Source: an uncultured Pseudohongiella sp. (GTDB lineage: Bacteria; Pseudomonadota; Gammaproteobacteria; Pseudomonadales; Pseudohongiellaceae). From it: DNA of 64,000 nt. Each line of letters begins with the position of its first letter. The first letter of the stretch is position 1. The translations under genes and the position numbers were made by a program. Positions 18,200 through 27,477 of this stretch are shown here, piece after piece. The stretch is from NCBI GenBank assembly GCA_951812715.1, contig OX638323.1, positions 3,142,577 to 3,206,576 of the forward strand, read 5' to 3'. The notes below the pieces were generated by a model. The model worked only from the letters and a program-made list of their open reading frames with translations, was not told the origin of the DNA and did not search any database.

Positions 18200-18714
18200 G
18201 TGTGTGAGTATCCTCCGGGTTTTCGCGCCAGCAGTCCGTAGAGGATCATCGGCCAAATGCCGATGTGGATCATGACGTCGGCGAGGTTAAAAATATAGTT
18301 CCAGTAAGGAATGTGTTGCAGATTGATGTAGTCGATCACGCTGCCGTGGATGAGGCGGTCGAGAACATTACTGAACCCGCCGCCGGCAACGCAACCGAAA
18401 CAGGCAAATTCGAAGCGGGACACGCCGGCGCCGAAATACAGCCAGACCACAATGCCGCCAAGTAGCGCCAGACTCAATACGCCGAACAGCCAGCCCTGAC
18501 CTTGCATCAGGCCGAAAATGCCGCCGTAATTGCGGATATGAGTGAAATGGATGAAGCCGTTCCATTCCACTGTGCTATTCACGGGAATACTGCCGTTCAC
18601 CCACCAGCCCGCTGCCTGCGCACAGGCCAGCGTGAAAGTGGCAATGGCGCAGAAGATCAGGAAATTGACGGTTCTCGTCGGCACGGCGCTAGACAACTCG
18701 CACCCCTTTGACAT
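18196..18714 (-). CDS. lspA: Lipoprotein signal peptidase (signal peptidase II)
   Basis: 172 residues from ATG 18714; the open frame extends further upstream but only inside the preceding gene. SPase II cleaves prolipoprotein signal peptides at the inner membrane. Four membrane helices are visible, and both catalytic aspartates are in their motifs: GGGFSNVLDRLIHGSVIDY and FNLADVMIHIG. It overlaps the upstream phosphatase by 26 bases and the downstream aldolase by four. Not being next to ileS is unusual, so it could be a second copy. Confidence 0.88.
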   Translation of the reverse strand: MSKGCELSSAVPTRTVNFLIFCAIATFTLACAQAAGWWVNGSIPVNSTVEWNGFIHFTHIRNYGGIFGLMQGQGWLFGVLSLALLGGIVVWLYFGAGVSRFEFACFGCVAGGGFSNVLDRLIHGSVIDYINLQHIPYWNYIFNLADVMIHIGIWPMILYGLLARKPGGYSHT

Positions 18715-19318
18715 GAGCGAAAGGCTGGTCGGCGTATTGCAGAATATCGCCGGCGCCATCGCGTTCAAGGCGCACGATGCTATGCGCGCAGTTGTGCATC
18801 GGCTGCCAGGACCAGAGATCGCGCATGGGCAGGCCTTCAATGTGGCAAAGCACCGATTTGAGCAGCGCGCCATGACTGATAACGGCAACGCACTGCCCGG
18901 AATGCCTGCGCGAAATGTCGCGAATTGCCCGCATCGCCCGCTCTTGCAAGGCAAAAAAGGTTTCCGCGCCTTCCACTTCGAACAAATGCGGCATATGCCA
19001 GAAATGATGTTGTGACTCGGGATCCTCGACCGCGATTTCAGCATGCAGGCGGCCTTCCCAGGGGCCAAGGTCGATCTCGCGCAAGCTATCGAGAAAGACG
19101 ATGTCCTCGTGGCGGTCGGGAAAAGCCAGCCAGGCCGTCTCCCGGGTACGCAGGGAACTGCTGCAATAGATGGCGTCGAAATCCGTATCCGCGAGACGCT
19201 CGCCCAGTTCGGCGGATTGGCGGTTTCCGGTCTCGTTAAGTCCTACTTCGCATTGCCCCTGCACGCGTTGGTCCCGGTTCCACTGGGTTTCGCCGTGCCG
19301 GATCAGATGCAGTTCCAT
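18689..19318 (-). CDS. Histidine phosphatase (phosphoglycerate mutase-like)
   Basis: 209 residues. The catalytic LIRHGETQWNRD motif at residues 6-17 and the second histidine in VISHGALLKSV define the histidine phosphatase superfamily; the family includes GpmB-like, CobC-like and broad phosphomonoesterases. No feature allows choosing a substrate. The gene starts ten bases after glpK and overlaps lspA, so it is the second gene of the four-gene minus-strand operon. Confidence 0.88.
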   Translation of the reverse strand: MELHLIRHGETQWNRDQRVQGQCEVGLNETGNRQSAELGERLADTDFDAIYCSSSLRTRETAWLAFPDRHEDIVFLDSLREIDLGPWEGRLHAEIAVEDPESQHHFWHMPHLFEVEGAETFFALQERAMRAIRDISRRHSGQCVAVISHGALLKSVLCHIEGLPMRDLWSWQPMHNCAHSIVRLERDGAGDILQYADQPFAHVKGVRVV

Positions 19319-19328
19319 AATGGCTCCC

Positions 19329-20810
19329 TCAACTCAATGTGCGGCGCAAGGCGTCTTGCCAGCCGCCATACTTCTGTTCACGCCAGACATCGTCGCGCCC
19401 CGGCTCGAAGCTCCGTTGCAGTTGCCACAATCCGGTTATCGCGTCGAGCGATGAAAACACGCCCGCATGCAGCCCGGCCACATAAGCGGCGCCGAGCGCC
19501 GTGGTTTCGGCAACTACCGGCCGGTGCACCTGACAGGCAAGTATATCGGCGAGATTTTGCAGGAAGAAGTCATTGGCGACCATGCCGCCATCGACGCGCA
19601 ACAAGTTCAGATCGACCCCGTCGGCGGCGATGGCGCTGGTCAGGTCGCGGGTCTGGTAACAGACCGAGAGCAGGGCCGCGGTGACGATTTCGGCGATGCC
19701 GCTGTTCCGGGTCAGACCATGGATCGCGCCGCGGGCGTCCGGATCCCAATGAGGCGCGCCGAGGCCGGTAAAGGCGGGCACCAGGTAAACCCCGGAGTCT
19801 TCGGCGCAGGCTTGCGCAATTTGCTCGGATTCGGAAGATTCGCGAAATAGATGCAATTTGTCGCGCAGCCATTGCATGGTCGCGCCGGCCATGAAGATGC
19901 TGCCCTCCACGGCAAAACTGGTTTTGCCTTGGAGACGGTAGGCAACCGTGGTAAGCAAACGATTCTGGGAGTATACAGGTATATCGCCGGTATGCATGAG
20001 CAGGAAACAGCCGGTGCCATAGGTGCTTTTGGCCGCGCCGGCGCTGAAGCAGCATTGGCCGAAAGCGGCGGCTTGCTGATCGCCGAGTACGCCGGTAATC
20101 GGGATCGCGCGGCCGAAAAGTTCCGGCTCGCTGGCGCCGTAATCGGCGGCGCTGTCGAGTACATCTGGCAGCACTTGCCGCGGAATTTCAAACAGTTCCA
20201 GCAGGTCCGGATCCCAGTCCTGGGTTTCCAGATTAAACAACATGGTGCGCGAGGCATTGCTCGCATCGGTGCAATGACTCCGGCCGCCGGTCAACTTCCA
20301 CAGCAGAAAACTGTCCACGGTGCCGGCGGCGAGTTCGCCCCGTTCGGCGCGTTCGCGCAGGCCGGGAACCTCGTTCAGCAGCCATTGCAATTTGGTGGCG
20401 GAGAAATACGGGTCGAGCAGCAGTCCGGTCTTGCGTTGCAATTCGGATTCATCGACGCGCTCTTGCTTCAATTTGCGGCAATGTTCGGCCGTTCGCCGGT
20501 CCTGCCAGACGATCGCCTTGTACACCGGTTCGCCACTCGCACGATCCCACAGTACCGTCGTTTCGCGCTGATTGGTGATGCCGATGCAGGCGAGTTGCCC
20601 GCTGTCGATACCCGCGTCGCGCAAGGCCGCATGGCAACTCGACAGCGTGGTGCGCCAGATTTCGTCCGCGTCGTGTTCCACCCAGCCGTTGCGCGGAAAA
20701 TACTGGGTAAACTCCTGCTGGCCCAGGCCGCGCAGCGCACCCGACGAGTCGAACACCAGCGCACGGCTGGAAGATGTGCCCTGATCGATAGCGAGAATGT
20801 AGGGCTTCAC
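19329..20810 (-). CDS. glpK: Glycerol kinase
   Basis: 493 residues from GTG 20810 ([20 protein letters not shown]). This start has AGGAG eight bases upstream and matches the family; an ATG at 20834 has no ribosome-binding site. GlpK phosphorylates glycerol to sn-glycerol 3-phosphate. FGGY-family landmarks are DQGTSSSR (phosphate 1), [18 protein letters not shown], and [18 protein letters not shown]. No glpF or glpD is adjacent. It leads the operon glpK - phosphatase - lspA - aldolase and diverges from 20918. Confidence 0.95.
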   Translation of the reverse strand: MKPYILAIDQGTSSSRALVFDSSGALRGLGQQEFTQYFPRNGWVEHDADEIWRTTLSSCHAALRDAGIDSGQLACIGITNQRETTVLWDRASGEPVYKAIVWQDRRTAEHCRKLKQERVDESELQRKTGLLLDPYFSATKLQWLLNEVPGLRERAERGELAAGTVDSFLLWKLTGGRSHCTDASNASRTMLFNLETQDWDPDLLELFEIPRQVLPDVLDSAADYGASEPELFGRAIPITGVLGDQQAAAFGQCCFSAGAAKSTYGTGCFLLMHTGDIPVYSQNRLLTTVAYRLQGKTSFAVEGSIFMAGATMQWLRDKLHLFRESSESEQIAQACAEDSGVYLVPAFTGLGAPHWDPDARGAIHGLTRNSGIAEIVTAALLSVCYQTRDLTSAIAADGVDLNLLRVDGGMVANDFFLQNLADILACQVHRPVVAETTALGAAYVAGLHAGVFSSLDAITGLWQLQRSFEPGRDDVWREQKYGGWQDALRRTLS

Positions 20811-20917
20811 CGGTGTTGCTCCTGTCTGTCTCATTCCGTAGCGGAGCATAGAGGCAATTGGGGCCTGAGTAAAACTTTGCTAAGCTGCCCGGTCCCGCAT
20901 TTCACGGAATTGCCGCC

Positions 20918-22300
20918 ATGCGTTTCGATCTTTCCGCGCTCCTGCTGACGCTCCCGATGCTGCTGCTGCCCATGTTGTCCTCGGCCGCGGACGCCACGGT
21001 CAGCGGCCCCATCGCCCTGGACCCCGCGGGCTTTCCTTCACGCAACATGATTTTCCTTTCATCGGCTGTTCCTCTGCGCGAACAGGGATATGTGGAAGAG
21101 GAGTACTTCATGGAAGGAGTCGCGGCCCGTTACGATTTGCCGGAGATGGAAACCGGCGCGGTGCTCGAAGATGGCCATCCCTATCGTACGCGCCTGATCG
21201 TGCGCCGTCCCGAAAACGCAGACCGCTTCAACGGGGTGGTCGTGATGGAATGGCTGAACGTAACCGGCGGCGCCGACAAGGACATCGACTGGTGGCAATC
21301 CGGCGCGCATCTGGTGCGCAACGGCTACGCCTACGTGGCGGTTTCAGCCCAGCAAGTGGGCGTCGAATCGCTGGCCGAGTGGAGTCCGGAGCGATATGGA
21401 ACTCTCGATGTCAGCCACGATGGCATGGTGGCCGGCGACGGCATGTCCTTCGATATCTTTTCCGATGCCGGCCGCGTTGCCCGCGACGGCGGCTCCGGCA
21501 TGGTGGATATTCTCGCAGGCCTCGAGCCTGAAATGCTTATCGCCACCGGGCACTCCCAATCAGCCGGGCGACTGGCGGCCTACCTGAACTCGGTGCATCC
21601 ACTGGATCCGGTCTACGATGGCTTCATGGTGCATGGCGGCGGCGGGCGCATTCGTGACGATCAGCCGGTTCGAATCTTCAAGCTGATGGCGGAAACCGAC
21701 ATGCTGCGCCGGGCGGCAAACCCGCAACCGGATACAGACTGGTTCCGGCAATGGGAAGTGGCAGGCAGTTCTCACGTGGATTATGCCTTCGAGATCGAAT
21801 GGGCGCGAGTGCGCCTGCAGCAGGACGGCCTGCCAATGTCCGATGCCGCACCGCGCGACCCCGGCTGCGAACTTCCGCCGCATAGCCGGGTGCCGTTCCG
21901 CGATGTCATGAACGCGGCATTCGAACATCTTGTATTGTGGGTGCGGGAAGGCAAACCGCCGCCGGTAGCGCCACGCCTGCGAGTGGCGCGGATGCTGCCG
22001 GAACTGGAGTTCGCGCGGGACGAGCACGGCAACGTTCTCGGCGGAATTCGACTTGCGGCCCACGCCGTGCCGACCGCTCGCAATACCGGGATGAACTACG
22101 GCGGCAACAGGTTTTGCATCCTGTATGGCTCACACCATCCCTTCGACGAGAATTTGCTGGAACGACTGTATCCCGACCACGACAGCTATATGGCCGCCGT
22201 GCGTGAAGTCGCGGAGCAGAACCTGGAGGGTGGATACATTCTGCCCCATGCAATGGAGCGCACTGTGCGGGACGCGAATGCTTCGCGGATCGGACGCTAG
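20918..22300 (+). CDS. Secreted alpha/beta-hydrolase-domain protein
   Basis: 460 residues with a signal peptide (LSALLLTLPMLLLPMLSSAAD). The sequence matches the large secreted alpha/beta-hydrolase domain group (Abhydrolase_10-like): VVVMEWLNVTGGADKDIDW, then the nucleophile elbow LIATGHSQSAGRLAAYLN (GHSQS, Ser ~214), and a late SSHVDYAFE histidine. The enzyme is probably an esterase of unknown substrate. It faces DoxX convergently with a 19-base gap. Confidence 0.82.
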   Translation: MRFDLSALLLTLPMLLLPMLSSAADATVSGPIALDPAGFPSRNMIFLSSAVPLREQGYVEEEYFMEGVAARYDLPEMETGAVLEDGHPYRTRLIVRRPENADRFNGVVVMEWLNVTGGADKDIDWWQSGAHLVRNGYAYVAVSAQQVGVESLAEWSPERYGTLDVSHDGMVAGDGMSFDIFSDAGRVARDGGSGMVDILAGLEPEMLIATGHSQSAGRLAAYLNSVHPLDPVYDGFMVHGGGGRIRDDQPVRIFKLMAETDMLRRAANPQPDTDWFRQWEVAGSSHVDYAFEIEWARVRLQQDGLPMSDAAPRDPGCELPPHSRVPFRDVMNAAFEHLVLWVREGKPPPVAPRLRVARMLPELEFARDEHGNVLGGIRLAAHAVPTARNTGMNYGGNRFCILYGSHHPFDENLLERLYPDHDSYMAAVREVAEQNLEGGYILPHAMERTVRDANASRIGR

Positions 22301-22319
22301 GCCCTGTCGATTCCCGGGC

Positions 22320-22727
22320 TCAGCTTCGCAGGCTGTCCAGACTCCATTTGCCTCCGCCGACCGCGGCGATATAGAGGAATACGAAGCAATATAGCGCCGC
22401 GCCTTCTCCGCCGTTGCCGATGGTCCAGAGGAAGAATCCCTGGGTGGCGTGGGCCATCCAGAATGCGACGGCCATCATTCCCGAAAGCACGAATGCCGTT
22501 GACCGCGTATAAAAGCCCACCAGCAAGAGCAGCCCCCCGACGACTTCAAGCAGTCCCGCCAGTCCGGGCGCCAGTGTCAGCAATTCAAAAGGCGCGCGCG
22601 CCTCGACGGGAAATCCGAACATTTTCTGTGTGCCATGTTGCAGGAACATGAACGCCGAGGTAATTCGCAAAATGCTGAGCAGTTCGTCGGAATACCGCGA
22701 AAGCGTTGAACCGATCGCATTAACCAT
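22320..22727 (-). CDS. DoxX-family membrane protein
   Basis: 135 residues from ATG 22727, preceded by AAGGAGAAGACA. Four membrane helices are visible, with the DoxX pattern LLSILRITSAFMFLQHGTQKMFGFP and LAGLLEVVGGLLLLVGFYTRSTAF. DoxX proteins are small inner-membrane proteins linked to redox or thiol homeostasis in some species; a specific role cannot be given. The frame is open far upstream, but that part has no protein-like content. Confidence 0.88.
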   Translation of the reverse strand: MVNAIGSTLSRYSDELLSILRITSAFMFLQHGTQKMFGFPVEARAPFELLTLAPGLAGLLEVVGGLLLLVGFYTRSTAFVLSGMMAVAFWMAHATQGFFLWTIGNGGEGAALYCFVFLYIAAVGGGKWSLDSLRS

Positions 22728-22891
22728 TGTCTTCTCCTTGCCGGATACAAGCCGGCGATCCGAGTTGCGCCCGCAAGTGGCCTCGCGAGCGCCCGAGACC
22801 ACTATATGCCTCTTTTTAAGGGGTGTATAGAAAAACGCCGGGCGCCGGAAAGAAGCTACGGAGCCCCAGGAGAAACCTCGGAATGTGGCCT

Positions 22892-24163
22892 TCAGGCCAC
22901 GGCGAGAGCCTGTTCGATATCGGCCCTGATATCGTTGATGTGCTCGATGCCTATGCATAGCCGAATCATTTCCGGACGCACGCCCGCCGACAATTGCTCG
23001 TCTTCGGTCAACTGGCGGTGCGTTGTCGATGCCGGATGACAGGCCAGCGTCTTGGCGTCGCCGATATTCACCAGCCGCTTGATCATCTTCAGCGCGTCGT
23101 AAAATCGAACGCCGGCCTCGAATCCGCCGTGAACGCCGAACGTGAGCAATGAGGCCGGGGCGCCGCCACAGTATTTTTGCGCAAGCGCGTGGCCCGGGTC
23201 GGAAGAAAGTCCCGCGAAACTGACCCATTCCACTTTTTCGTGGGATGAAAGATATTCGGCGACGGCCATGGCGTTCTCGCAATGCCGCTCCATGCGCAAG
23301 TTGAGCGTTTCCAGCCCTTGCAGGATAAGAAACGCGTTCATGGGCGAGAGCGCGGAGCCGGTGTTTCGAAGCGGAACGGTTCGCGCCCTGCCTATGAACG
23401 CGGCTTCAGCCAGCGCTTCGGTGTAAACGATGCCGTGATACGACGGCTCCGGGTTGTTCAATTCGGGATAGCGCTCGGCATGTTGCGTCCAGGGAAACTT
23501 TCCGGAATCGACAATCACGCCGCCGATCGATGTGCCGTGGCCGCCCACGTATTTCGTAAGCGAGTGGACGACGATGTCCGCTCCGTATTCGATAGGCCTG
23601 CAAAGCACAGGGGTCGGCACGGTATTGTCGACGATGACCACAATGCCATGCTTGCGCGCCATTTCGCAAATCGGTTCGAGATCGATGATGTTCCCGGCCG
23701 GATTACCGATGGTTTCGCAATAGATGGCGCGGGTATTTTCGTCGATGAGTTTTTCCAGCGCGGCGGCCGTGTCGTCTTCCGCGAAGCGCACTTCGATGCC
23801 CTGGCTGGGCAGCATGTGGGCGAACAGCGTGTAGGTTCCGCCATATAGTTGAGGAACGGTGATGATGTTGTTGCCGGCGCTGGCCAGGGTCAGGATCGCG
23901 TAATTTATCGCAGCCATTCCTGAACTCACGGCAAGCCCCGCCAGACCGCCTTCCATTGCCGCCATGCGCGCTTCCAGCACGGCGTTGGTGGGATTCATGA
24001 TGCGCGTGTAGATATTGCCCGGAACGGCAAGATCAAACAGATCCGCGCCATGCTGCGCATCGTCGAACTCATAGGCGACGGTTTGGAAAATGGGAACCGC
24101 GACCGCCCGGGTACTCGGGTCCGTTTCGTATCCGCCATGAATGGCGATGGTTTCCTGTTCCAC
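22892..24163 (-). CDS. metY: O-acetylhomoserine sulfhydrylase (Cys/Met metabolism PLP enzyme)
   Basis: 423 residues from a GTG start with GAGGAG eight bases upstream. It belongs to the Cys/Met PLP family: SSGMAAINYAILTL, YCETIGNPAGNIIDL, VDNTVPTPVLCRPIEYGADI and the PLP lysine in VHSLTKYVGGHGTSIGG. Length and the C-terminal HPASTTHRQL motif fit O-acetylhomoserine sulfhydrylase (direct sulfhydrylation to homocysteine) rather than MetB or MetC (about 380-390). It is monocistronic and divergent from 24294. Confidence 0.9.
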   Translation of the reverse strand: MEQETIAIHGGYETDPSTRAVAVPIFQTVAYEFDDAQHGADLFDLAVPGNIYTRIMNPTNAVLEARMAAMEGGLAGLAVSSGMAAINYAILTLASAGNNIITVPQLYGGTYTLFAHMLPSQGIEVRFAEDDTAAALEKLIDENTRAIYCETIGNPAGNIIDLEPICEMARKHGIVVIVDNTVPTPVLCRPIEYGADIVVHSLTKYVGGHGTSIGGVIVDSGKFPWTQHAERYPELNNPEPSYHGIVYTEALAEAAFIGRARTVPLRNTGSALSPMNAFLILQGLETLNLRMERHCENAMAVAEYLSSHEKVEWVSFAGLSSDPGHALAQKYCGGAPASLLTFGVHGGFEAGVRFYDALKMIKRLVNIGDAKTLACHPASTTHRQLTEDEQLSAGVRPEMIRLCIGIEHINDIRADIEQALAVA

Positions 24164-24293
24164 TTGTCAACTCCTCGATTTCAAGAATTTGCAATGGCGC
24201 GGAATGATACAGCAAATTCACGCTTGTGCTTGGGCGCGGCATTCCTGCTATTCTCGAAGCGAACATGCAATCCAGAATGCGAGAGGTAAGGTT

Positions 24294-25415
24294 ATGTCAA
24301 ACAAGTATCTGTTTCCCGCGGGCTTCGGTGTTGCAATGCTACTTGCCGGCAATGCCTTCGCCCAGGACGGAGGCAACATAGTCACCGGCGCGGGCTTCCC
24401 CAATCCCAATCCCGTGGTCGAAAACCAATGGGGCGATCTGCCGGCGGGACGCCAATGGGGTTCCACCGCGGGGATCGATGTCGACCCCACGGACGGCCAC
24501 ATCGTCGCTTACGAACGTTGCGGCGCGGGAGCGCTTGGCGGTCAGGGCATCAACTGCGATAGCAATCCGGTAGCTCCGATATTCAAGTTCGATCGGCATA
24601 GCGGTGAAATCCTGGCTAATTTCGGCGCCGGCGTCATGGTGACTCCTCATGGAATTCATGTAGACGATGAAGGCTATGTTTGGGTGGCCGATTTTGCCGG
24701 GAATGCGGAAGGCACCAAGGGGCATCAGGTACACAAATTCAGCCCGGACGGCGAATTGCTCATGAGTCTGGGTACCGCGGGGCAGCCGGGCAACGATAGC
24801 GCGCATCTCAATCAGCCCAACGACGTGATCGTGGGGCCGGACGGCAGTATCTACGTGGCGGATGGACATAGCGGCCAGGGCATGCTCAACGAGCAAGCTC
24901 TGGAAGAAGGCCGTCAGGCGGGTCTGACCGCTCGCATCGTGAAATATGCGCCGGACGGTGCATACCTCATGGAATGGGGCAGCCTCGGCACTGCTCACGG
25001 CGACTTCCGCACGCCCCACGCCCTCGAGTTCGATTCCCAGGGCCGCTTGTGGGTCGCCGACCGCGGCAATCACCGGCTCGAGATATTCGATCAGGACGGG
25101 AACTATCTCGAATCCCGCTACAGTTATGGCCGCATCAGCGGAATCTTCATCACCGATGAAGACATGGTCTACGCCATCGATTCCGAATCAGGCCCGCTGC
25201 GTCACGAGGCCTGGCATTGCGGCGTGCGGATCGGTCCGCTGGATGAAGATCGCATTGTCGGGTTTATCCCGGGCTATCAGACCGAAAGCCGCGGAGAGCA
25301 GGGCGCCGCGGGCGAGGGGGTCGCGGTAGACGCCGACGGTAATGTATTCGCGGCCGAAGGCCCCGCTTCCCTGCCTTTGGCGGGCGGCGCCTTCACGAAG
25401 TACTCCGCTCGGTAG
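24294..25415 (+). CDS. Secreted NHL-repeat (six-bladed beta-propeller) protein
   Basis: 373 residues from ATG 24294 with a GAGAGGTAAG site; a signal peptide follows (GFGVAMLLAGNAFAQD). NHL blades are visible: HGIHVDDEGYVWVADF, NDVIVGPDGSIYVADGHSG, and HALEFDSQGRLWVADRGNHR. Such domains occur in peptidyl-alpha-hydroxyglycine lyase-like and binding proteins; the catalytic assignment is open. A paralogue lies at 48403-49500 with the same blade order. A multi-hairpin repeat starts nine bases after its stop. Confidence 0.85.
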   Translation: MSNKYLFPAGFGVAMLLAGNAFAQDGGNIVTGAGFPNPNPVVENQWGDLPAGRQWGSTAGIDVDPTDGHIVAYERCGAGALGGQGINCDSNPVAPIFKFDRHSGEILANFGAGVMVTPHGIHVDDEGYVWVADFAGNAEGTKGHQVHKFSPDGELLMSLGTAGQPGNDSAHLNQPNDVIVGPDGSIYVADGHSGQGMLNEQALEEGRQAGLTARIVKYAPDGAYLMEWGSLGTAHGDFRTPHALEFDSQGRLWVADRGNHRLEIFDQDGNYLESRYSYGRISGIFITDEDMVYAIDSESGPLRHEAWHCGVRIGPLDEDRIVGFIPGYQTESRGEQGAAGEGVAVDADGNVFAAEGPASLPLAGGAFTKYSAR

Positions 25416-25423
25416 ACTGTTAT

Positions 25424-25565
25424 TGCGAGCAATTCCATCCATGGAATTGCTCTCCAACGCAAAACGAGCGTGGTTTTGTTTTGCTCCCGCATTCAATGGC
25501 TTGCGCCATCGAATGCGGCGGCACATCCATGTGCCGCGCGGAAGCTCCGCAACCGGAGCTTTCTT
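25424..25565 (-). repeat. Multi-hairpin repeat, copy 3 (inverted)
   Basis: Read on the minus strand it has the same five hairpins: GGAAGC-type first stem (GAAAGCTCCG/CGGAGCTTCC arms), CGGCACAT/ATGTGCCG, GCATTCGATGGC-GCAA-GCCATTGAATGC, GCAAAAC/GTTTTGC, and AGCAATTCCATCC/GGAATTGC. In the tetraloop stem the outer pair is C-G where other copies have A-T, a compensatory change. It lies antisense between two plus-strand genes. Confidence 0.88.
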
Positions 25566-25669
25566 TACTTGTGCAGCAAGGGATTGTTCCTGCTATGCTC
25601 GCTTGTCGCCGCGAGCTATGGCCCGCGGCGGACATATCATTGAAAAAGCCGGAAGGGAGGAGGGGGGTC

Positions 25670-27037
25670 ATGGCTGCCAGCGAAACCGCCACGGTACAGC
25701 AAGCGGAAGCTCATCTTGAACAGAACATGCGCACCGTCGCCCTTACGGCGCTGGCGGGCACGAGCATCGAATGGTATGACTTTTTCCTGTATGCGGCGGC
25801 CGCCGCGCTCGTTTTCCCGACCGTTTTCTTTCCGGAAAGCACGCCTACCGTTGCATTGATACTCTCTTTCGGCATTTTTGCCTTCGGCTTCATCGCCCGG
25901 CCGCTCGGCGGCATCATGTTCGGACATTTCGGCGACCGTATCGGCCGCAAGCGGACCCTGGTGATTGCCCTGATGCTGATGGGCGTCGCGTCCACATTGA
26001 TCGGGCTGCTGCCTTCTTATGCCACCATCGGCATCGCGGCGCCTATCATCCTTACGCTGCTGCGCTTCTGTCAGGGTCTCGCCATCGGCGGCCAATGGGG
26101 TGGGGCAATGCTGCTCGTGACGGAAAGCGCTCCATCGAACGAACGCGGCTGGTACGGCGCATATGCCCAGGCCGGCGCGCCGGTAGGCGTGATCCTCGCC
26201 AATCTGGCCTTGATCGGCATCAGTTCCATGGTGTCCGACGAGTTTTTCCAAACCTGGGGCTGGCGCATTCCCTTCCTTGCCAGCGTCGCGCTGATCGGCA
26301 TCAGCATGTATGTGCAACTCAAACTGGAAGACACCGTGGCTTTCCGGGAATTGCAGATGGTGCGCGAAGCGCACAAGGACGAGCATTCCGAAACCCGGCC
26401 TGTGCAACGCTCACCGGTGCTTGAGGCCCTGATCAAGTATCCGAAGACCATCTTCCTGGCGGCGGGGGCCTTTCTCTCGATCCAGGTATCGTTCTATATC
26501 CTCATTGCCTGGATTCTGGTCTATGGCAGCCAGGGCGCCGCCGGCATGAGCCGTGACGCCATGCTCGCCGCGGTGCTGGTCGCTTCGGCCTTGATGATTC
26601 CGTTTCAGTTCTGGGCAGCGGGTTATTCCGACCGTAATGGGCGGCGTGGCATCTACATGCTCGGCGCGGTGCTTACCGGGGTTTGGGCCTTTGCCCTGTT
26701 TCCGCTGATCGATACCGGCAGTTTCTGGCTGATCGTGCTCGCCGTGACCGGCGGGCTCTGTTTCATGGGGATGATGTACGGTCCCCAGGCCGCCTTCTAC
26801 ACGGAACTTTTCAGCACCGAAGTGCGCTATTCCGGCGCTTCGCTCGGCTACCAGTTCGGCTCGATCCTCGGCGGCGCCTTTGCGCCCATGATCGCCACCT
26901 TCCTGTGGACGGAATTTGCCGTTGTCTGGGTATCGGTCTATATCGCCGTGGCCTCGGTGATAGCGCTGCTTTGCGTGTGGACGCTCAGCGAGACTTCCGG
27001 CGACAGCCTGCACGACGTGCATGGCCAGGATCGCTGA
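25670..27037 (+). CDS. MFS transporter, metabolite:H+ symporter (MHS) type
   Basis: 455 residues from ATG 25670 with a strong GGAGGAGGGG site; an upstream extension to 25481 reads through the repeat and is rejected. Twelve helices are expected. The MHS pattern is clear: GTSIEWYDFFLYAAAAALVF at the N-terminus, then GHFGDRIGRKRTLV (motif A), RFCQGLAIGGQWGGAMLLV and WRIPFLAS. Relatives carry organic acids, proline/betaine or shikimate. The next gene is a hydroxy-acid dehydrogenase, so a hydroxy-acid substrate is a reasonable but unproven guess. Confidence 0.9.
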   Translation: MAASETATVQQAEAHLEQNMRTVALTALAGTSIEWYDFFLYAAAAALVFPTVFFPESTPTVALILSFGIFAFGFIARPLGGIMFGHFGDRIGRKRTLVIALMLMGVASTLIGLLPSYATIGIAAPIILTLLRFCQGLAIGGQWGGAMLLVTESAPSNERGWYGAYAQAGAPVGVILANLALIGISSMVSDEFFQTWGWRIPFLASVALIGISMYVQLKLEDTVAFRELQMVREAHKDEHSETRPVQRSPVLEALIKYPKTIFLAAGAFLSIQVSFYILIAWILVYGSQGAAGMSRDAMLAAVLVASALMIPFQFWAAGYSDRNGRRGIYMLGAVLTGVWAFALFPLIDTGSFWLIVLAVTGGLCFMGMMYGPQAAFYTELFSTEVRYSGASLGYQFGSILGGAFAPMIATFLWTEFAVVWVSVYIAVASVIALLCVWTLSETSGDSLHDVHGQDR

Positions 27038-27477
27038 GCGCGATATTGTAATCCGGCAATCGCTGCCCTATGTTGGCCCGAAACTCCGGGCCGGCGTGGC
27101 AAGCCTTGTCCGCACGCACCGTATTCTCCAGAGAGCCCCGGCAATGGAGATCAGCCATGCGCCTATCGCTATTGAGCGGAATCCTGTTCGCGGCCTTCAC
27201 CGGCATCGCGGTCGCCATTGACCGGGGGACTCGCCCGGGGAGAAAGCGAGCGTTTTCGATGCGGCCGCTTGGAGCAACGTTCGAACGAAGCCGAGCGATG
27301 CCCGCTGACTGGCGGGGCGGAGGTTGAAGACGCCATAATATCGCCTCAGGGATGGCATGCTCCCGACTTGCCGGGCCTCGTTCACATAACGTCGCTCGCC
27401 CCCGGCGCCAAGGTCGGGCTCCGTAACGGCAGGGGGCAGGGTGAAGCTATCCGGACGCTTCGTTCGAGGAGAGAAAC
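27038..27477 (+). other. 440-base spacer with one short signal-peptide-like frame (27157-27327)
   Basis: The only suggestive frame is ATG 27157 to 27327 (56 codons, MRLSLLSGILFAAFTGIAVA then a basic tail) with GGAG upstream; it may be the 5' end of a decayed secreted-protein gene. The rest shows no recognisable coding content. Confidence 0.35.
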
